The notes beneath the pieces were generated by a model. It was not told the origin of the DNA. It was given only the letters and a program-made list of their open reading frames with translations, and ran no database searches. The position numbers were made by a program, and so were the translations under genes. Positions 25,370 to 34,045 of a stretch of 49,975 bases of DNA are shown here, one piece after another. Origin of the DNA: CAVALG01 sp963589585 (GTDB lineage: Bacteria; Bacillota; Clostridia; Oscillospirales; Acutalibacteraceae); assembly GCA_963589585.1 (NCBI GenBank), contig CAVALG010000032.1, positions 1 through 49,975 on the forward strand, given 5' to 3'. Numbering within the stretch: position 1 is the first letter of the stretch; each line of letters starts with the position of its first letter.

Positions 25370-27415
25370 ATGAAACAATTTAACGCTGACCACATCAAAA
25401 ACATTGCACTTTTAGGACACGCATCCTCCGGCAAGACCACGCTTGCGGACGCGGTGCTGTATATTTCCGGACTGACCGACAGAATCGGCAAAACGGGCGA
25501 CGGCACCTGTGTTATGGACTTTGACCCCGAGGAAAAGAAACGCGGCTCATCGCTTGCTACAAGCGTTTACCAATTTGAAAGCGGCGAATATAAGATAAAT
25601 ATGATTGACGCACCCGGACTTTTTGATTTTGCCGGCGGCGTAAGCGAAGCAGTAACGGCTGCCGATACTGTGCTTACCGTTTTATCGGGTAAATCGGGTC
25701 TTTCGGTAGGGGCTGCGCTTAATTTTGAACTTGCACGGCGCGAAAACAAGGCCTGCGCTTTCTTTATAGGTAAACTTGACTCCTCACGCGCGTATTTTTA
25801 CCGTGTAATTTCAACCCTTACGGGACATTACGGTGCGGTTATCTGCCCCGTGGTAGTCCCGATTGAGGAGGGCGACACGGTTATAGGTTTTGTTGACCTT
25901 ATTAAAAACAAGGCATATAAATATGACGGTATAAAACGGACCGAAATACCTATGCCCGAAAACAGAGATATTGAAAATATGCGTACCGTTATGATTGAGG
26001 CGGCGGCTTCATCGGACGAGGCGCTTATGGAAAAATATTTCGAGGGTGAGCAGTTAAACGAATCGGAAATCATTGCTGCCCTCGCCGCAGGAATGGCTGA
26101 CGGCAGCGTTTGCCCTGTTTTTTGCGGAATTAACCAGACGGGCGCGGCGGTTGATATTATGATGGAATTATTGCCGCAGCTTGCACCGAGCGCATCAGCA
26201 GCCGAATATGACATTAAAAACGACGGCACAGACGGTAAACTGAACTGCGACCCGAGCGGACGCGCAGCAGCACTTGTATTTAAAACTGTAGCCGACCCGT
26301 TCGTTGGAAAACTTTCGTTTATAAAGGTAGTTTCGGGTGAAATCTCTTCGGATATGAAACTTATCAATTCACGAACGGGGAACGAAGAAAAATTAGGCAA
26401 ACTTATGTGGATAAAGGCAGGCAAGCAGGAGGAAGCCGACAAAGTCGGTGCAGGGGATATATGCTGCGTTGCGAAACTCGGTGGCGTTTTAACAGGCGAT
26501 ACGCTTTGCGCCGCAGGGCACCGCATAGAAATATCGGGCGTACCGTTCCCCCACCCGCAGTTGACCCTTGCGGTTAAACCCAAAAACAAAGGCGAGGACG
26601 AAAAGGTTGCGGCAGGGCTTGCCAAAATCGGCGAAGAGGACCCGACAATGCTGTTCTACCCCAACACCGAAACCAAGGAACTTATAATAGCAGGCTTGGG
26701 CGAGCAGCATATTGATGTTGTTGCCGCAAAACTTAAATCAAAATTCGGCGTAGAGGTCACGCTCAGTGTACCTAAAGTAGCATACCGCGAAACCATCACA
26801 CGCAAATGCAAGGTTCAGGGACGGCATAAAAAACAATCGGGCGGTCACGGGCAGTTTGGCGATGTGTGGATAGAGTTTGAACCGTGCGACAGTGACGGGT
26901 TGGTATTCGAAGAGAAGATATTCGGCGGTGCAGTTCCCAAAAACTTCTTCCCTGCCGTTGAAAAGGGACTTACCGAAAGTATGGCAAAGGGCGTACTTGC
27001 AGGCTACCCGATGGTAGGCGTTAAGGCAACCCTGACGGACGGTTCGTACCACCCTGTAGATTCCTCCGAAATGTCATTTAAAATGGCGGCGCAGATAGCA
27101 TACAAAGAAGGCATACCGCAGGCGCACCCGATACTTTTAGAGCCTATAGGTGAACTTGCCGTTAAAGTACCCGACGAAAATATGGGCGATGTAATAGGCG
27201 AGATAAACAAACGCCGCGGCAGAATGTTGGGAATTACCCCGGCAGAAGATAAGATGCAGGAAATAGCCGCTGATGTTCCAATGGCTGAAATGAGTGACTT
27301 TGCAACCGCTATGCGCTCAATAGCGCAGGGCAGAGCGTCATTTGTATTTACATTTGCGAGATATGAGGAAGCTCCGCCGCAGGTAGCGGAAGCAATAATT
27401 GCAGAAAAGAAATAA
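25370..27415 (+). CDS. Elongation factor G-like GTPase (EF-G paralogue, FusA2 type)
   Basis: A 681-residue translational GTPase paralogue, not the main EF-G. G1 is GHASSGKTT. The switch region is DFDPEEKKRGSSLATSV where true EF-G has an RGIT motif. G3 is DAPGLFDF in place of DTPGHVDF. G4 is GKLD in place of NKxD, so nucleotide specificity may be relaxed. Domains II-V follow, with domain IV segment GRHKKQSGGHGQFGDVWIEFEP and a C terminus typical of EF-G. Such paralogues are widespread in Clostridia and their role is not settled. Start: ATG with AAGGCGG upstream. It is monocistronic, with a long leader and a strong shared terminator. Confidence 0.9.
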   Translation: MKQFNADHIKNIALLGHASSGKTTLADAVLYISGLTDRIGKTGDGTCVMDFDPEEKKRGSSLATSVYQFESGEYKINMIDAPGLFDFAGGVSEAVTAADTVLTVLSGKSGLSVGAALNFELARRENKACAFFIGKLDSSRAYFYRVISTLTGHYGAVICPVVVPIEEGDTVIGFVDLIKNKAYKYDGIKRTEIPMPENRDIENMRTVMIEAAASSDEALMEKYFEGEQLNESEIIAALAAGMADGSVCPVFCGINQTGAAVDIMMELLPQLAPSASAAEYDIKNDGTDGKLNCDPSGRAAALVFKTVADPFVGKLSFIKVVSGEISSDMKLINSRTGNEEKLGKLMWIKAGKQEEADKVGAGDICCVAKLGGVLTGDTLCAAGHRIEISGVPFPHPQLTLAVKPKNKGEDEKVAAGLAKIGEEDPTMLFYPNTETKELIIAGLGEQHIDVVAAKLKSKFGVEVTLSVPKVAYRETITRKCKVQGRHKKQSGGHGQFGDVWIEFEPCDSDGLVFEEKIFGGAVPKNFFPAVEKGLTESMAKGVLAGYPMVGVKATLTDGSYHPVDSSEMSFKMAAQIAYKEGIPQAHPILLEPIGELAVKVPDENMGDVIGEINKRRGRMLGITPAEDKMQEIAADVPMAEMSDFATAMRSIAQGRASFVFTFARYEEAPPQVAEAIIAEKK

Positions 27416-27453
27416 ATTAACCCACTTTTAGGTCCGCTGTACCCGGACTAATG

Positions 27454-27495
27454 CGGCAGCCTGCCGAAAGAACAAAACCTTTCGGCAGGCTGCCG
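27454..27495. terminator. Bidirectional terminator between EF-G-like gene and spoIIE
   Basis: A perfect 17-bp inverted repeat (arms 27454-27470 and 27479-27495, beginning CGGCAGCCTGCCG) lies between convergent genes. On the plus strand it is followed by TTGTTTTTGC. Confidence 0.9.
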
Positions 27496-27515
27496 TTGTT
27501 TTTGCTTATTATACT

Positions 27516-29819
27516 TTAAACCGCCTTTTGCAGTATTGCAGATATTACGGTTATATCGTCCTCGTGACCGTCACGGCGGCGGCGCTTGGCGCAGGATATT
27601 ATATGGTCGGACAGTTGCTTGGCTGATCCGTCCCCCCACGCCTCAAGTTCGGCACATATCCAATCCGTTCCGTCACCTGTTGCCCCGTCCGACATCAGCA
27701 AGACTATATCGTCATCCTGCAATGTAACGCCTGCGGTGTCAAAGCCCACATCTCGCAGTATTCCTATAGGCAGCGAATGGCACTCAGCCTTGCCCGTCCT
27801 GCCGTTCCGCCTTACAAGGGTGGGTGCGGCACCTGCTTTATATAAATCCGTTTTACCCGTAAACAAATCCACGCAGGCAATATCTACGGTTGAAAGCGAC
27901 TCATCTGTTGATTTGAATATCATAGCTGAATTGATAATTTTAAGGGAGCACTCATACCCGAACCCCGATTTTAAAAGCCGCGACATAAGCCCTGCCGCCA
28001 TTGCGCCATCAACCGCAGCGCGCCCACCGTTGCCCATACCGTCGCAAAGCAGCATATAAAATTTGCCCCTGCCGTCAAAGAAACATTCGGTAGCGTCGCC
28101 GCACATAACATTATTATTGCAATTGTAACTGCTTACGGCATATTCAACGGTGTAATTGGCTTTTTCGGAAACGCTTACATATACCTCTCCGCCCGTTTTC
28201 ATAATGCTCGGCGGTTCAAAGCGGCGGCCGCAGATATCCTCAAGCAGGTTAAGCACGCGCAGGCGATTAAAGGGGAGCGAAGGTTCTTTGCTTAATTTTA
28301 TTTCAATAAACATTCTGCCGAATTTATCAATGCAGCAGCCGCAATCTGCCACGCGCATATCAAGCGTTTTAAGTCCGCTTGATATTTTAACAGCTATATC
28401 GTTATCAAACTTTTCGGAATTTTTAAACTCTTCGGCAAGGTCGGCAAGCATATCGGAAATACCGTTAAACTGGTCTGACACAACCTCGCGCATTTCCATA
28501 ATCCGCTGTTCCGCCGCCACTTTTCCGCAAAAGTCGGCATAATGGTCGGAAAATGCTGTTTCCACCCATTCAAGCCTTAAACACCTTTCGGCAAAGCCTA
28601 TTGGTATATCGGCAATTGAAAGCGGCTCTCCGCGCTTTGCGGCGACCGAAAACGCTATCATTGCGTCAACCGTTTCTTTGCGGCGCGTTTCCCAACAGTT
28701 TATTCTGAATGAGCAGCCGCGGCAGGCGTCCCTTTCCACCAAAGCAAGCACCTTTTCAAAATCGGGAGTATTAAATTCGCTAAGGCGCCCCGAAACCGTT
28801 TCCACCGTTTCGCAAACATCACGCAGTGCGCCTGAGGCATGTCCGAGCCGTTGAACAATTGATTTTCTTAATCCGTCAAGATTTTCAATATTGGGTCTGC
28901 CCGATACCGCCGAATTGATTTTTGCTGAAACCGTTTCGGGCAAAAATGTGAAAACAGCGCCGCCTACAACCGATTCAAGCAGCAGTGTAACCGAATCGGA
29001 CGATGCATTTTTAAATATAACATAAACGCACATTACTGCCGAAAAAACGGCGGCCTCAACAATTTTATACTGAGCCGAAAAAATGCCGCACAAACACCCT
29101 GCGATGGCTGTAAGCCCTGCTGCGTACACATCACCGCCTGACAGCATAATACCTAATCCGACCGCTATACCGCACACTGCGCCTATAGCGGAATTGCGTA
29201 TTCTTGTAACTGTAAGGATAAAAACCACGCTTAAAACGCGTCCCACCGACGCACTGCCCACGGTGACTGGGTAAAGCCCCATAAGCGTAACGCAGACCGA
29301 TATAATAAGGCAGCTTATTTCATCGGGCGTACTGCCGAAGCCGCCGATAAGTTCGAGTTTTCCCGTTCGCGCTGAAAAATACGCGTAGCCCCCTGCAATA
29401 ATTCCCTCGGCAACAGCAAGCATATAATTTTTAACGCCTGCCACGGCAAAGCAACGGCAAACCGCAGTAAAAACGGCGGTTACGGCAAACAAAAAGACGG
29501 GGTTGGACGCAGCGCGGCTTTTTTTGCCTAGTATCAACCGTGCGGTGGTTACCGCAAATATTGCGGCTATGTATGAAAACGCGCTGCCCGTAAGCGAAGG
29601 AATATATCCTGCAAAGGCACCGATTGCGGCAGCTGCCGAAAATTCAAGCGGCAGACCAGCCGCAAACCCCACACCGAGAGGATAAATACCTGCAGGCAAC
29701 CGGGTTTTTGCAAGAAAAAAGCCAAGCAACGCCGCAATGAATTGAAACGCCACTGCCGACACCGCTTTGCGAAGCCGAATTTTCTCGTTAAAATGACATT
29801 CCTTTAGTTTTGTAAGCAT
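27516..29819 (-). CDS. spoIIE: Stage II sporulation protein E (SpoIIE) phosphatase
   Basis: A membrane serine phosphatase that dephosphorylates SpoIIAA to switch on sigma-F in the forespore; it also interacts with FtsZ at the polar septum. 767 residues: about ten hydrophobic helices in the first 310, a central regulatory region, and the PP2C-like domain from about 560. The metal-site sequence is YMLLCDGMGNGGRA and the later motif is LLMSDGATG. This is direct evidence for an endospore pathway. Start: ATG with GGTGG upstream. Its promoter has the 21-bp spacing typical of Spo0A-activated promoters. Confidence 0.96.
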   Translation of the reverse strand: MLTKLKECHFNEKIRLRKAVSAVAFQFIAALLGFFLAKTRLPAGIYPLGVGFAAGLPLEFSAAAAIGAFAGYIPSLTGSAFSYIAAIFAVTTARLILGKKSRAASNPVFLFAVTAVFTAVCRCFAVAGVKNYMLAVAEGIIAGGYAYFSARTGKLELIGGFGSTPDEISCLIISVCVTLMGLYPVTVGSASVGRVLSVVFILTVTRIRNSAIGAVCGIAVGLGIMLSGGDVYAAGLTAIAGCLCGIFSAQYKIVEAAVFSAVMCVYVIFKNASSDSVTLLLESVVGGAVFTFLPETVSAKINSAVSGRPNIENLDGLRKSIVQRLGHASGALRDVCETVETVSGRLSEFNTPDFEKVLALVERDACRGCSFRINCWETRRKETVDAMIAFSVAAKRGEPLSIADIPIGFAERCLRLEWVETAFSDHYADFCGKVAAEQRIMEMREVVSDQFNGISDMLADLAEEFKNSEKFDNDIAVKISSGLKTLDMRVADCGCCIDKFGRMFIEIKLSKEPSLPFNRLRVLNLLEDICGRRFEPPSIMKTGGEVYVSVSEKANYTVEYAVSSYNCNNNVMCGDATECFFDGRGKFYMLLCDGMGNGGRAAVDGAMAAGLMSRLLKSGFGYECSLKIINSAMIFKSTDESLSTVDIACVDLFTGKTDLYKAGAAPTLVRRNGRTGKAECHSLPIGILRDVGFDTAGVTLQDDDIVLLMSDGATGDGTDWICAELEAWGDGSAKQLSDHIISCAKRRRRDGHEDDITVISAILQKAV

Positions 29820-29875
29820 ATTTTACACCACCGTTTTGTTTGTCCCCCATCCTATTCCGTTCCATACATTCTCTA

Positions 29876-29908
29876 ATTATAACGGCGTATTACATAAAAA
29901 TATGTCAA
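29876..29908 (-). promoter_or_regulatory. spoIIE promoter with 21-bp spacer, Spo0A-type
   Basis: On the minus strand, TTGACA (29903-29908) and TATAAT (29876-29881) are 21 bp apart. On the plus strand, ATGTCAAAA (29902-29910) resembles a Spo0A box (TTTGTCRAA) overlapping the -35. Known spoIIE and spoIIG promoters have the same over-long spacing and need Spo0A~P. Confidence 0.65.
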
Positions 29909-29937
29909 AACAGAAGAGCGCCCTAAATTTGCGGATA

Positions 29938-29971
29938 AAAAATCGGCACCGCAACGACGGCACCGATTTTT
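29938..29971 (-). terminator. Terminator of the sortase operon
   Basis: The arms AAAAATCGG (29938-29946) and CCGATTTTT (29963-29971) with an inner CCG/CGG pair lie 13 bases after the last gene of the operon. The A-run/T-run ends make it usable on both strands. Confidence 0.75.
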
Positions 29972-29983
29972 ATGTGGTATAAC

Positions 29984-30901
29984 TTACTCATCATTGTTGC
30001 CTGATGGCAAAACATCTGCGGCAATTTCGGCAACTTTATGTGTGCCGAAGGCTCTGAATGCGGCGGCTGCAATAAGGCAGACAAAAGAAACCGCAAACGC
30101 GGCACCGCCGACCGCAAGCGCTCTACCCGTAAAGGCATATATAAGCGCATCGGCAAGATATTTAAGCGGAGAATTGCCGAGCGGCAGTCGTGACGGAATA
30201 TCAAACTGCTCTATTATCAAAAGCGGCGCAAAAATCAGCGTGGAAACACAAAACGCAGCCCCCGACAAGGAAAAAAACCTTTTTTTGATATTGTCTAAAC
30301 CGAAATAGACCGAAAGCATTAAAAACGCCACGCAAAGGAATACCGCAGCCGTAAAGCGGCTGCGCAAAAAACGCACGGGTTTTAACGCATTATTAAGCGC
30401 CGACTGAACCTTTGTAATCGTTATTGCATTTATTTTTGAATTATACAGTTCCTGCAATTGCGGTATAATATACTCGTCTACATCCTCGGGCTTCAGCACA
30501 TCCGAAGCGCCCGAATCTATATATTCGAGCAACACTTCACGCGCGTTGTCTGTGTCAATCTCGGTCGGCATCGGTTCGGTGCTGCCCGAAATTGCGGAAT
30601 TATACAGATATTCGGCATATTTTTCACAATCCGCCGCTACCGCTTCTTTTGTAAAAAGCTTGTCCGCCGTTTCGGGCGGAACGGTATAAATATATGTTTT
30701 TATTTCGGCAGCGGTTTTAAGTTCGGAATAGATTTTATCAGCATAATCGCCGTTACAAAGCGCGTCTTTATAAAAATCTCTGCTGCAAACCGATTCGGCG
30801 CAGATTACCGCACCGAGCACCCCCAAAAGACAAACGGCAAAAAGGAACACGGATATAACGCCCGCGGCTTTTTTGAAGGTGTTATTATTCGTCCGCGCCA
30901 T
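29984..30901 (-). CDS. Membrane protein of unknown function, sortase-operon partner
   Basis: A 305-residue protein I do not recognise. One transmembrane helix lies near the N terminus (AAGVISVFLFAVCLLGVLGAV). It is followed by an extracytoplasmic acidic region of about 150 residues and three more helices in the C-terminal third, ending in a short hydrophilic tail. The start is likely the ATG at 30901, which has AAAGGA upstream and overlaps the sortase stop by 17 bp. An in-frame ATG at 30934 is possible. It is the third gene of the substrate-sortase-membrane protein unit, so a role in the same surface system is inferred. Confidence 0.75.
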   Translation of the reverse strand: MARTNNNTFKKAAGVISVFLFAVCLLGVLGAVICAESVCSRDFYKDALCNGDYADKIYSELKTAAEIKTYIYTVPPETADKLFTKEAVAADCEKYAEYLYNSAISGSTEPMPTEIDTDNAREVLLEYIDSGASDVLKPEDVDEYIIPQLQELYNSKINAITITKVQSALNNALKPVRFLRSRFTAAVFLCVAFLMLSVYFGLDNIKKRFFSLSGAAFCVSTLIFAPLLIIEQFDIPSRLPLGNSPLKYLADALIYAFTGRALAVGGAAFAVSFVCLIAAAAFRAFGTHKVAEIAADVLPSGNNDE

Positions 30902-31550
30902 AGACCGACCATTCCTTTCCGCTTTCTTTATCACATATCAAGGCGCACCGGGTAGGCGTATAGCGTATACCGACAGAGCGCGGATAGCAGGTGTACATAA
31001 CCAAAACTTCTTTGCCGTCGTCAGGCGCGATTACCGAACCGTCACTACTGTTAAAAACCTTGACCTCCCGTACGCGGTAGGTATAATCTCCGTACACGGT
31101 ATTTACCGAAACGAGAGCACCCACGGGCGTGGTTTCAAGTTCGTAAAAATCGGTAGTAACATGAGCGGAAAGCACCGTTTTACCGTTCTGGCCGCAAAAC
31201 CTTGAACCTATCCACATTCCGGCACCTTTTGCCAGAACGCCGTCCTCGTCACCGAAATAGACAGGAATATCCCTATTTTTTGTCCATCCCTCAACATTTA
31301 AAGTTGCCCACTTGCTGCCGTAACTTATTGCGGGGAAAGTGTCGCTTTTCGGTTCGGTTACGGTATTTTTATTATCAACATCGCTTTTAGAATCTTCGGG
31401 CGTTAAAAATGCACTTATCGACGGGCTGTCCGCTGCCAGTCGAATCGCGCCGAAAGATATTAAAAGCAATGCCGCAAATATCAATATAAATGGAAAAACC
31501 AAGAGAACAAACTGCTTTATCCCCTTGGTTTTATTGTCTTTATTTTGCAA
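30885..31550 (-). CDS. Class D sortase
   Basis: A membrane-anchored transpeptidase that attaches surface proteins to peptidoglycan. 221 residues: an N-terminal transmembrane helix (FVLLVFPFILIFAALLLI) and then the sortase beta-barrel. Catalytic residues are visible: His in LSAHVTTDFY (near 128), Cys in MYTCYP (near 187) and Arg in YTPTRCAL (near 200). The order and spacing suit class D. Translation appears to start at TTG 31550, seven bases after the stop of the substrate gene. The upstream gene encodes a protein with a sorting-like tail, so this is probably a dedicated sortase. Confidence 0.9.
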   Translation of the reverse strand: MQNKDNKTKGIKQFVLLVFPFILIFAALLLISFGAIRLAADSPSISAFLTPEDSKSDVDNKNTVTEPKSDTFPAISYGSKWATLNVEGWTKNRDIPVYFGDEDGVLAKGAGMWIGSRFCGQNGKTVLSAHVTTDFYELETTPVGALVSVNTVYGDYTYRVREVKVFNSSDGSVIAPDDGKEVLVMYTCYPRSVGIRYTPTRCALICDKESGKEWSVYGADE

Positions 31551-31557
31551 CTTTAAA

Positions 31558-32112
31558 TTATGCCTTTACTGCGGACTTCTTGAAAACAAATACCGAAGCG
31601 GCAGCCAAAAGAACTACGCCGCCGGCAATTGCCAATGCAGAAGCAGCGCCCGATACATCTGCGCCGGTCTGTTTAACGCCTGCATCACCGTCAATAGTTC
31701 CTACAAGCGCGCCGTTGTAGTAAAGTTCACAAACAACATCGCCTGTGTGAACGGCATTTTTCTTTGCGACAACCTTATAGGTAAGATTAAGAACAGAGCA
31801 AGCCTTGCCGAACTGCGCAAGTATATATGTTACTTCATCTTTTGTATATTCGTGAAGTGACGAGCCTTTGTCCTTAATTTTGGAAGTGGTTTCGTTTATT
31901 ATTGCGGTAACCTGATCAGCCTGGTCTTTGCTTACATCAATCTGTTTAAGAACATTATCGACAGTAGCAACAAAACGGTCATTGTATCCTTTCGGGATAG
32001 CGGCCTTTACGGTAGCTGCAAGTTCCTCTTTGGGTGAAGCGGCTGAAACGGGCACTGCAAAAGCCGCAACAGCCAAAACAAGTGCGATTGCTATACATAA
32101 AACTTTTTTCAT
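31558..32112 (-). CDS. Secreted sortase substrate with QTGAD sorting-like motif
   Basis: A 184-residue surface protein with no recognised domain. The signal peptide is MKKVLCIAIALVLAVAAFAV with a VSAA cleavage region. A mature helical part of about 110 residues follows, then a tail GVKQTGAD, a hydrophobic helix (ALAIAGGVVLLAAASVFVF) and a basic end KKSAVKA. That tail is the architecture of a cell-wall sorting signal with QTG replacing LPxTG. Start: ATG at 32112 with GGAGG upstream; an upstream in-frame ATG would begin in the leader. It is the first gene of the operon, directly before the sortase. Confidence 0.85.
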   Translation of the reverse strand: MKKVLCIAIALVLAVAAFAVPVSAASPKEELAATVKAAIPKGYNDRFVATVDNVLKQIDVSKDQADQVTAIINETTSKIKDKGSSLHEYTKDEVTYILAQFGKACSVLNLTYKVVAKKNAVHTGDVVCELYYNGALVGTIDGDAGVKQTGADVSGAASALAIAGGVVLLAAASVFVFKKSAVKA

Positions 32113-32151
32113 ATTAAAATCCTCCAAACGCAATATTACATTACGCATTAA

Positions 32152-32180
32152 ATTATAAATCCCTTTGATATTTTTGTCAA
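32152..32180 (-). promoter_or_regulatory. Promoter of the sortase operon
   Basis: On the minus strand, TTGACA (32175-32180) and TATAAT (32152-32157) are a perfect sigma-A pair, 17 bp apart. Confidence 0.85.
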
Positions 32181-32275
32181 GTACCAAAGCCCGAATTTTT
32201 AATCTGATTTTATCGACAGGAAACGATAAAAAATTAAAATTAAGGAAATGTTAATTTTTGTTTTCACCTTTTTTA

Positions 32276-32304
32276 TTGACTAACACCAGTATATGTTGTA
32301 CAAT
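32276..32304 (+). promoter_or_regulatory. Promoter driving the structured RNA and glycosyltransferase gene
   Basis: TTGACT (32276-32281) and TACAAT (32299-32304) are 17 bp apart. The predicted start, about 32311, falls four bases before the left arm of the long inverted repeat. Confidence 0.75.
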
Positions 32305-32310
32305 ATTTTG

Positions 32311-32545
32311 GCGCAGACAAAACAATCAGGGTACAATGGTTTTTTCGGCTAATCGGCGTACTAAGCCGAGGGGCGCCGCGCCGCCAAAGCACGCCGCTTG
32401 CCGAAAATCTTCGACCTGAAACGAGAAGGCTTTTCTGTTTTGGAAGCCGAAGAACGCAGGAATACCAGCGTATTTTAAGTGAATGGGCAAACAAAACGGG
32501 AAAATACTCCATTTTATGAACCGTTGTACCCTGATTGCTTTGTCT
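32311..32545 (+). ncRNA. Large structured RNA element closed by a 27-bp stem (leader RNA or independent ncRNA)
   Basis: The 27-nt arms at 32315-32341 and 32519-32545 are inverted repeats with two differences, one of which is a G-U pair in RNA. They enclose 177 nt with further local stems: TCGGCT/AGCCGA (32345-32350, 32364-32369), GGCTT/AAGCC (32429-32433, 32444-32448) and ACGCAGG/CCAGCGT (32454-32460, 32465-32471). A GC-rich core lies at 32370-32400. The promoter at 32276-32304 would begin transcription right at the left arm. No terminator follows; a 7-bp hairpin (32562-32578) and the GGAG of the glycosyltransferase come next. The ORFs inside are not convincing. It has the size and form of known large bacterial RNAs, but I cannot assign a family. 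Confidence 0.6.
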
Positions 32546-32593
32546 ATCCGAATAAAACTGTATGAAATACAATTTCATCCGATTGGAGATAAT

Positions 32594-34045
32594 ATGAACG
32601 CTTTGAAATTCATATTCAAAGATATTATTATAAAAGGGTTGGGCTACATTTCTTCTGCCGTAACCTATATTTTATACTACAAAATAATTTATGTGATAAT
32701 AGGCTTGTTCACAACGCGAAAATTCCCGGAAGCACAGCGGCAGCACCGTTACGCGGTTATGATAGCGGCAAGAAACGAGGAAGCCGTTATAAGCAAACTG
32801 CTTGAAAGCATTGCGGAGCAGAGCTACCCGAAAGAACTTGTAACAACATTTGTAGTTGCCGACAACTGCACCGACAACACCGCAAAAATCGCGCGCGGCT
32901 GCGGCGCAGTTTGTTACGAACGGCACGATACCGAACACCGCACAAAAGGGTATGCCCTGCAATTTTTGGTGAACTGCATTAAGCGTGACTATGGTGACGA
33001 TGCATTTGAGGCATTTTTTGTTTTTGACGCGGACAATCTGCTTAAAAGCGACTATATTGCAAGAATGAATGAAGCGTTTGACGCAGGTGAAAAAATTGTA
33101 ACATCATACCGTAACACCAAAAATTTTGATGATAACTGGATAGCCGCATCCTACGGTATACATTGGCTTAGAACAGCCCGAACCGAGGGTCGCGCACGGT
33201 CGCTTTTAAGGCTGGCGCACCGCATACAGGGAACGGGATTTATGTTTGCGGCCGAACTTATTAAGGACGGCTGGAACTACACAAGTCTTACCGAGGACCG
33301 CGCCTTTTGCGCCGACGCGGTTACGAACGGATACAAGATTTCTTACAACCACGCCGCCGAATTTTACGACGAACAGCCTAATAATTTACGCATAGCCTTG
33401 CGGCAGCGCATACGCTGGGCAAAGGGGCATATACAGGCGCTTGCCGAATCCGGCGGAAAACTGCTTAAAAATACGGTTGCGCCGAAAAGAGGCTTATGCA
33501 GTGACACATTTTGGGCGCGCATGAAACTGCGGTTTATGAATTTTGATATGTTCTCAATTGTTTACCCGAGGGCACTTGTAAGTTTCTTTAAACGCATTCT
33601 GATATTGATTTTGCGCTCCGTTCTTGTGCTTTGCGGACTTATGACGGTAACAACATTTTTGGCACCGTCACTCCTTAAAAATATATTCAAGTGGTTTGAT
33701 ATAAGTTTCCGTCTGCACGGTTGGGCAGCTGTGGGAATGCTCACGCTGTACACGGTTGTGGGTTACTTTACGATATCATACCTTAAAACAATGATTGTAG
33801 CGGCTTATATTTATATAATTGAATACCGCAGAATAAAGAAATTCAACATTTTTAAAAAGATATTTTACTGCCTTACATTCCCGTTATTCGATGTAATAGG
33901 TAAAATAAGTTTGATAATAGCCTGTTTCAGCAAGGTTGAATGGAAACCGATACCCCACACCGTTGCCGTAGGCATTGACCAAATGCCTAACGAGGACGAA
34001 GGGCAGGTTGCACCTGCACACGGTGAACCCTTTAATGTGAGGTAA
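32594..34045 (+). CDS. Membrane glycosyltransferase family 2 (processive type)
   Basis: A 483-residue GT2 enzyme with an N-terminal membrane helix and about four C-terminal helices. It shows the D, D, D, QxxRW set of processive polysaccharide synthases: ADNCTDN (near 88), DADN (near 145), TEDRAF (near 233) and QRIRWAKG (near 270). It probably makes or extends an exported beta-linked polysaccharide; the product is unknown. The start is the ATG at 32594 with GGAG five bases upstream; an ORF extension upstream runs into the structured RNA. Its 3' end overlaps the convergent lipoprotein gene by 14 bp. Confidence 0.9.
   Translation: MNALKFIFKDIIIKGLGYISSAVTYILYYKIIYVIIGLFTTRKFPEAQRQHRYAVMIAARNEEAVISKLLESIAEQSYPKELVTTFVVADNCTDNTAKIARGCGAVCYERHDTEHRTKGYALQFLVNCIKRDYGDDAFEAFFVFDADNLLKSDYIARMNEAFDAGEKIVTSYRNTKNFDDNWIAASYGIHWLRTARTEGRARSLLRLAHRIQGTGFMFAAELIKDGWNYTSLTEDRAFCADAVTNGYKISYNHAAEFYDEQPNNLRIALRQRIRWAKGHIQALAESGGKLLKNTVAPKRGLCSDTFWARMKLRFMNFDMFSIVYPRALVSFFKRILILILRSVLVLCGLMTVTTFLAPSLLKNIFKWFDISFRLHGWAAVGMLTLYTVVGYFTISYLKTMIVAAYIYIIEYRRIKKFNIFKKIFYCLTFPLFDVIGKISLIIACFSKVEWKPIPHTVAVGIDQMPNEDEGQVAPAHGEPFNVR

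Noticed and set aside
32315..32545. MITE or small transposon bounded by 27-bp inverted repeats
   Set aside because: I could not find a target-site duplication next to the repeats, there is no second copy in the window, and the promoter position fits a leader RNA better. Not fully excluded.
32273..32578. Minus-strand ORF of 101 codons across the structured RNA element
   Set aside because: It has no ribosome site, its translation is basic and low in family character, and it is fully explained by the inverted-repeat RNA on the other strand.
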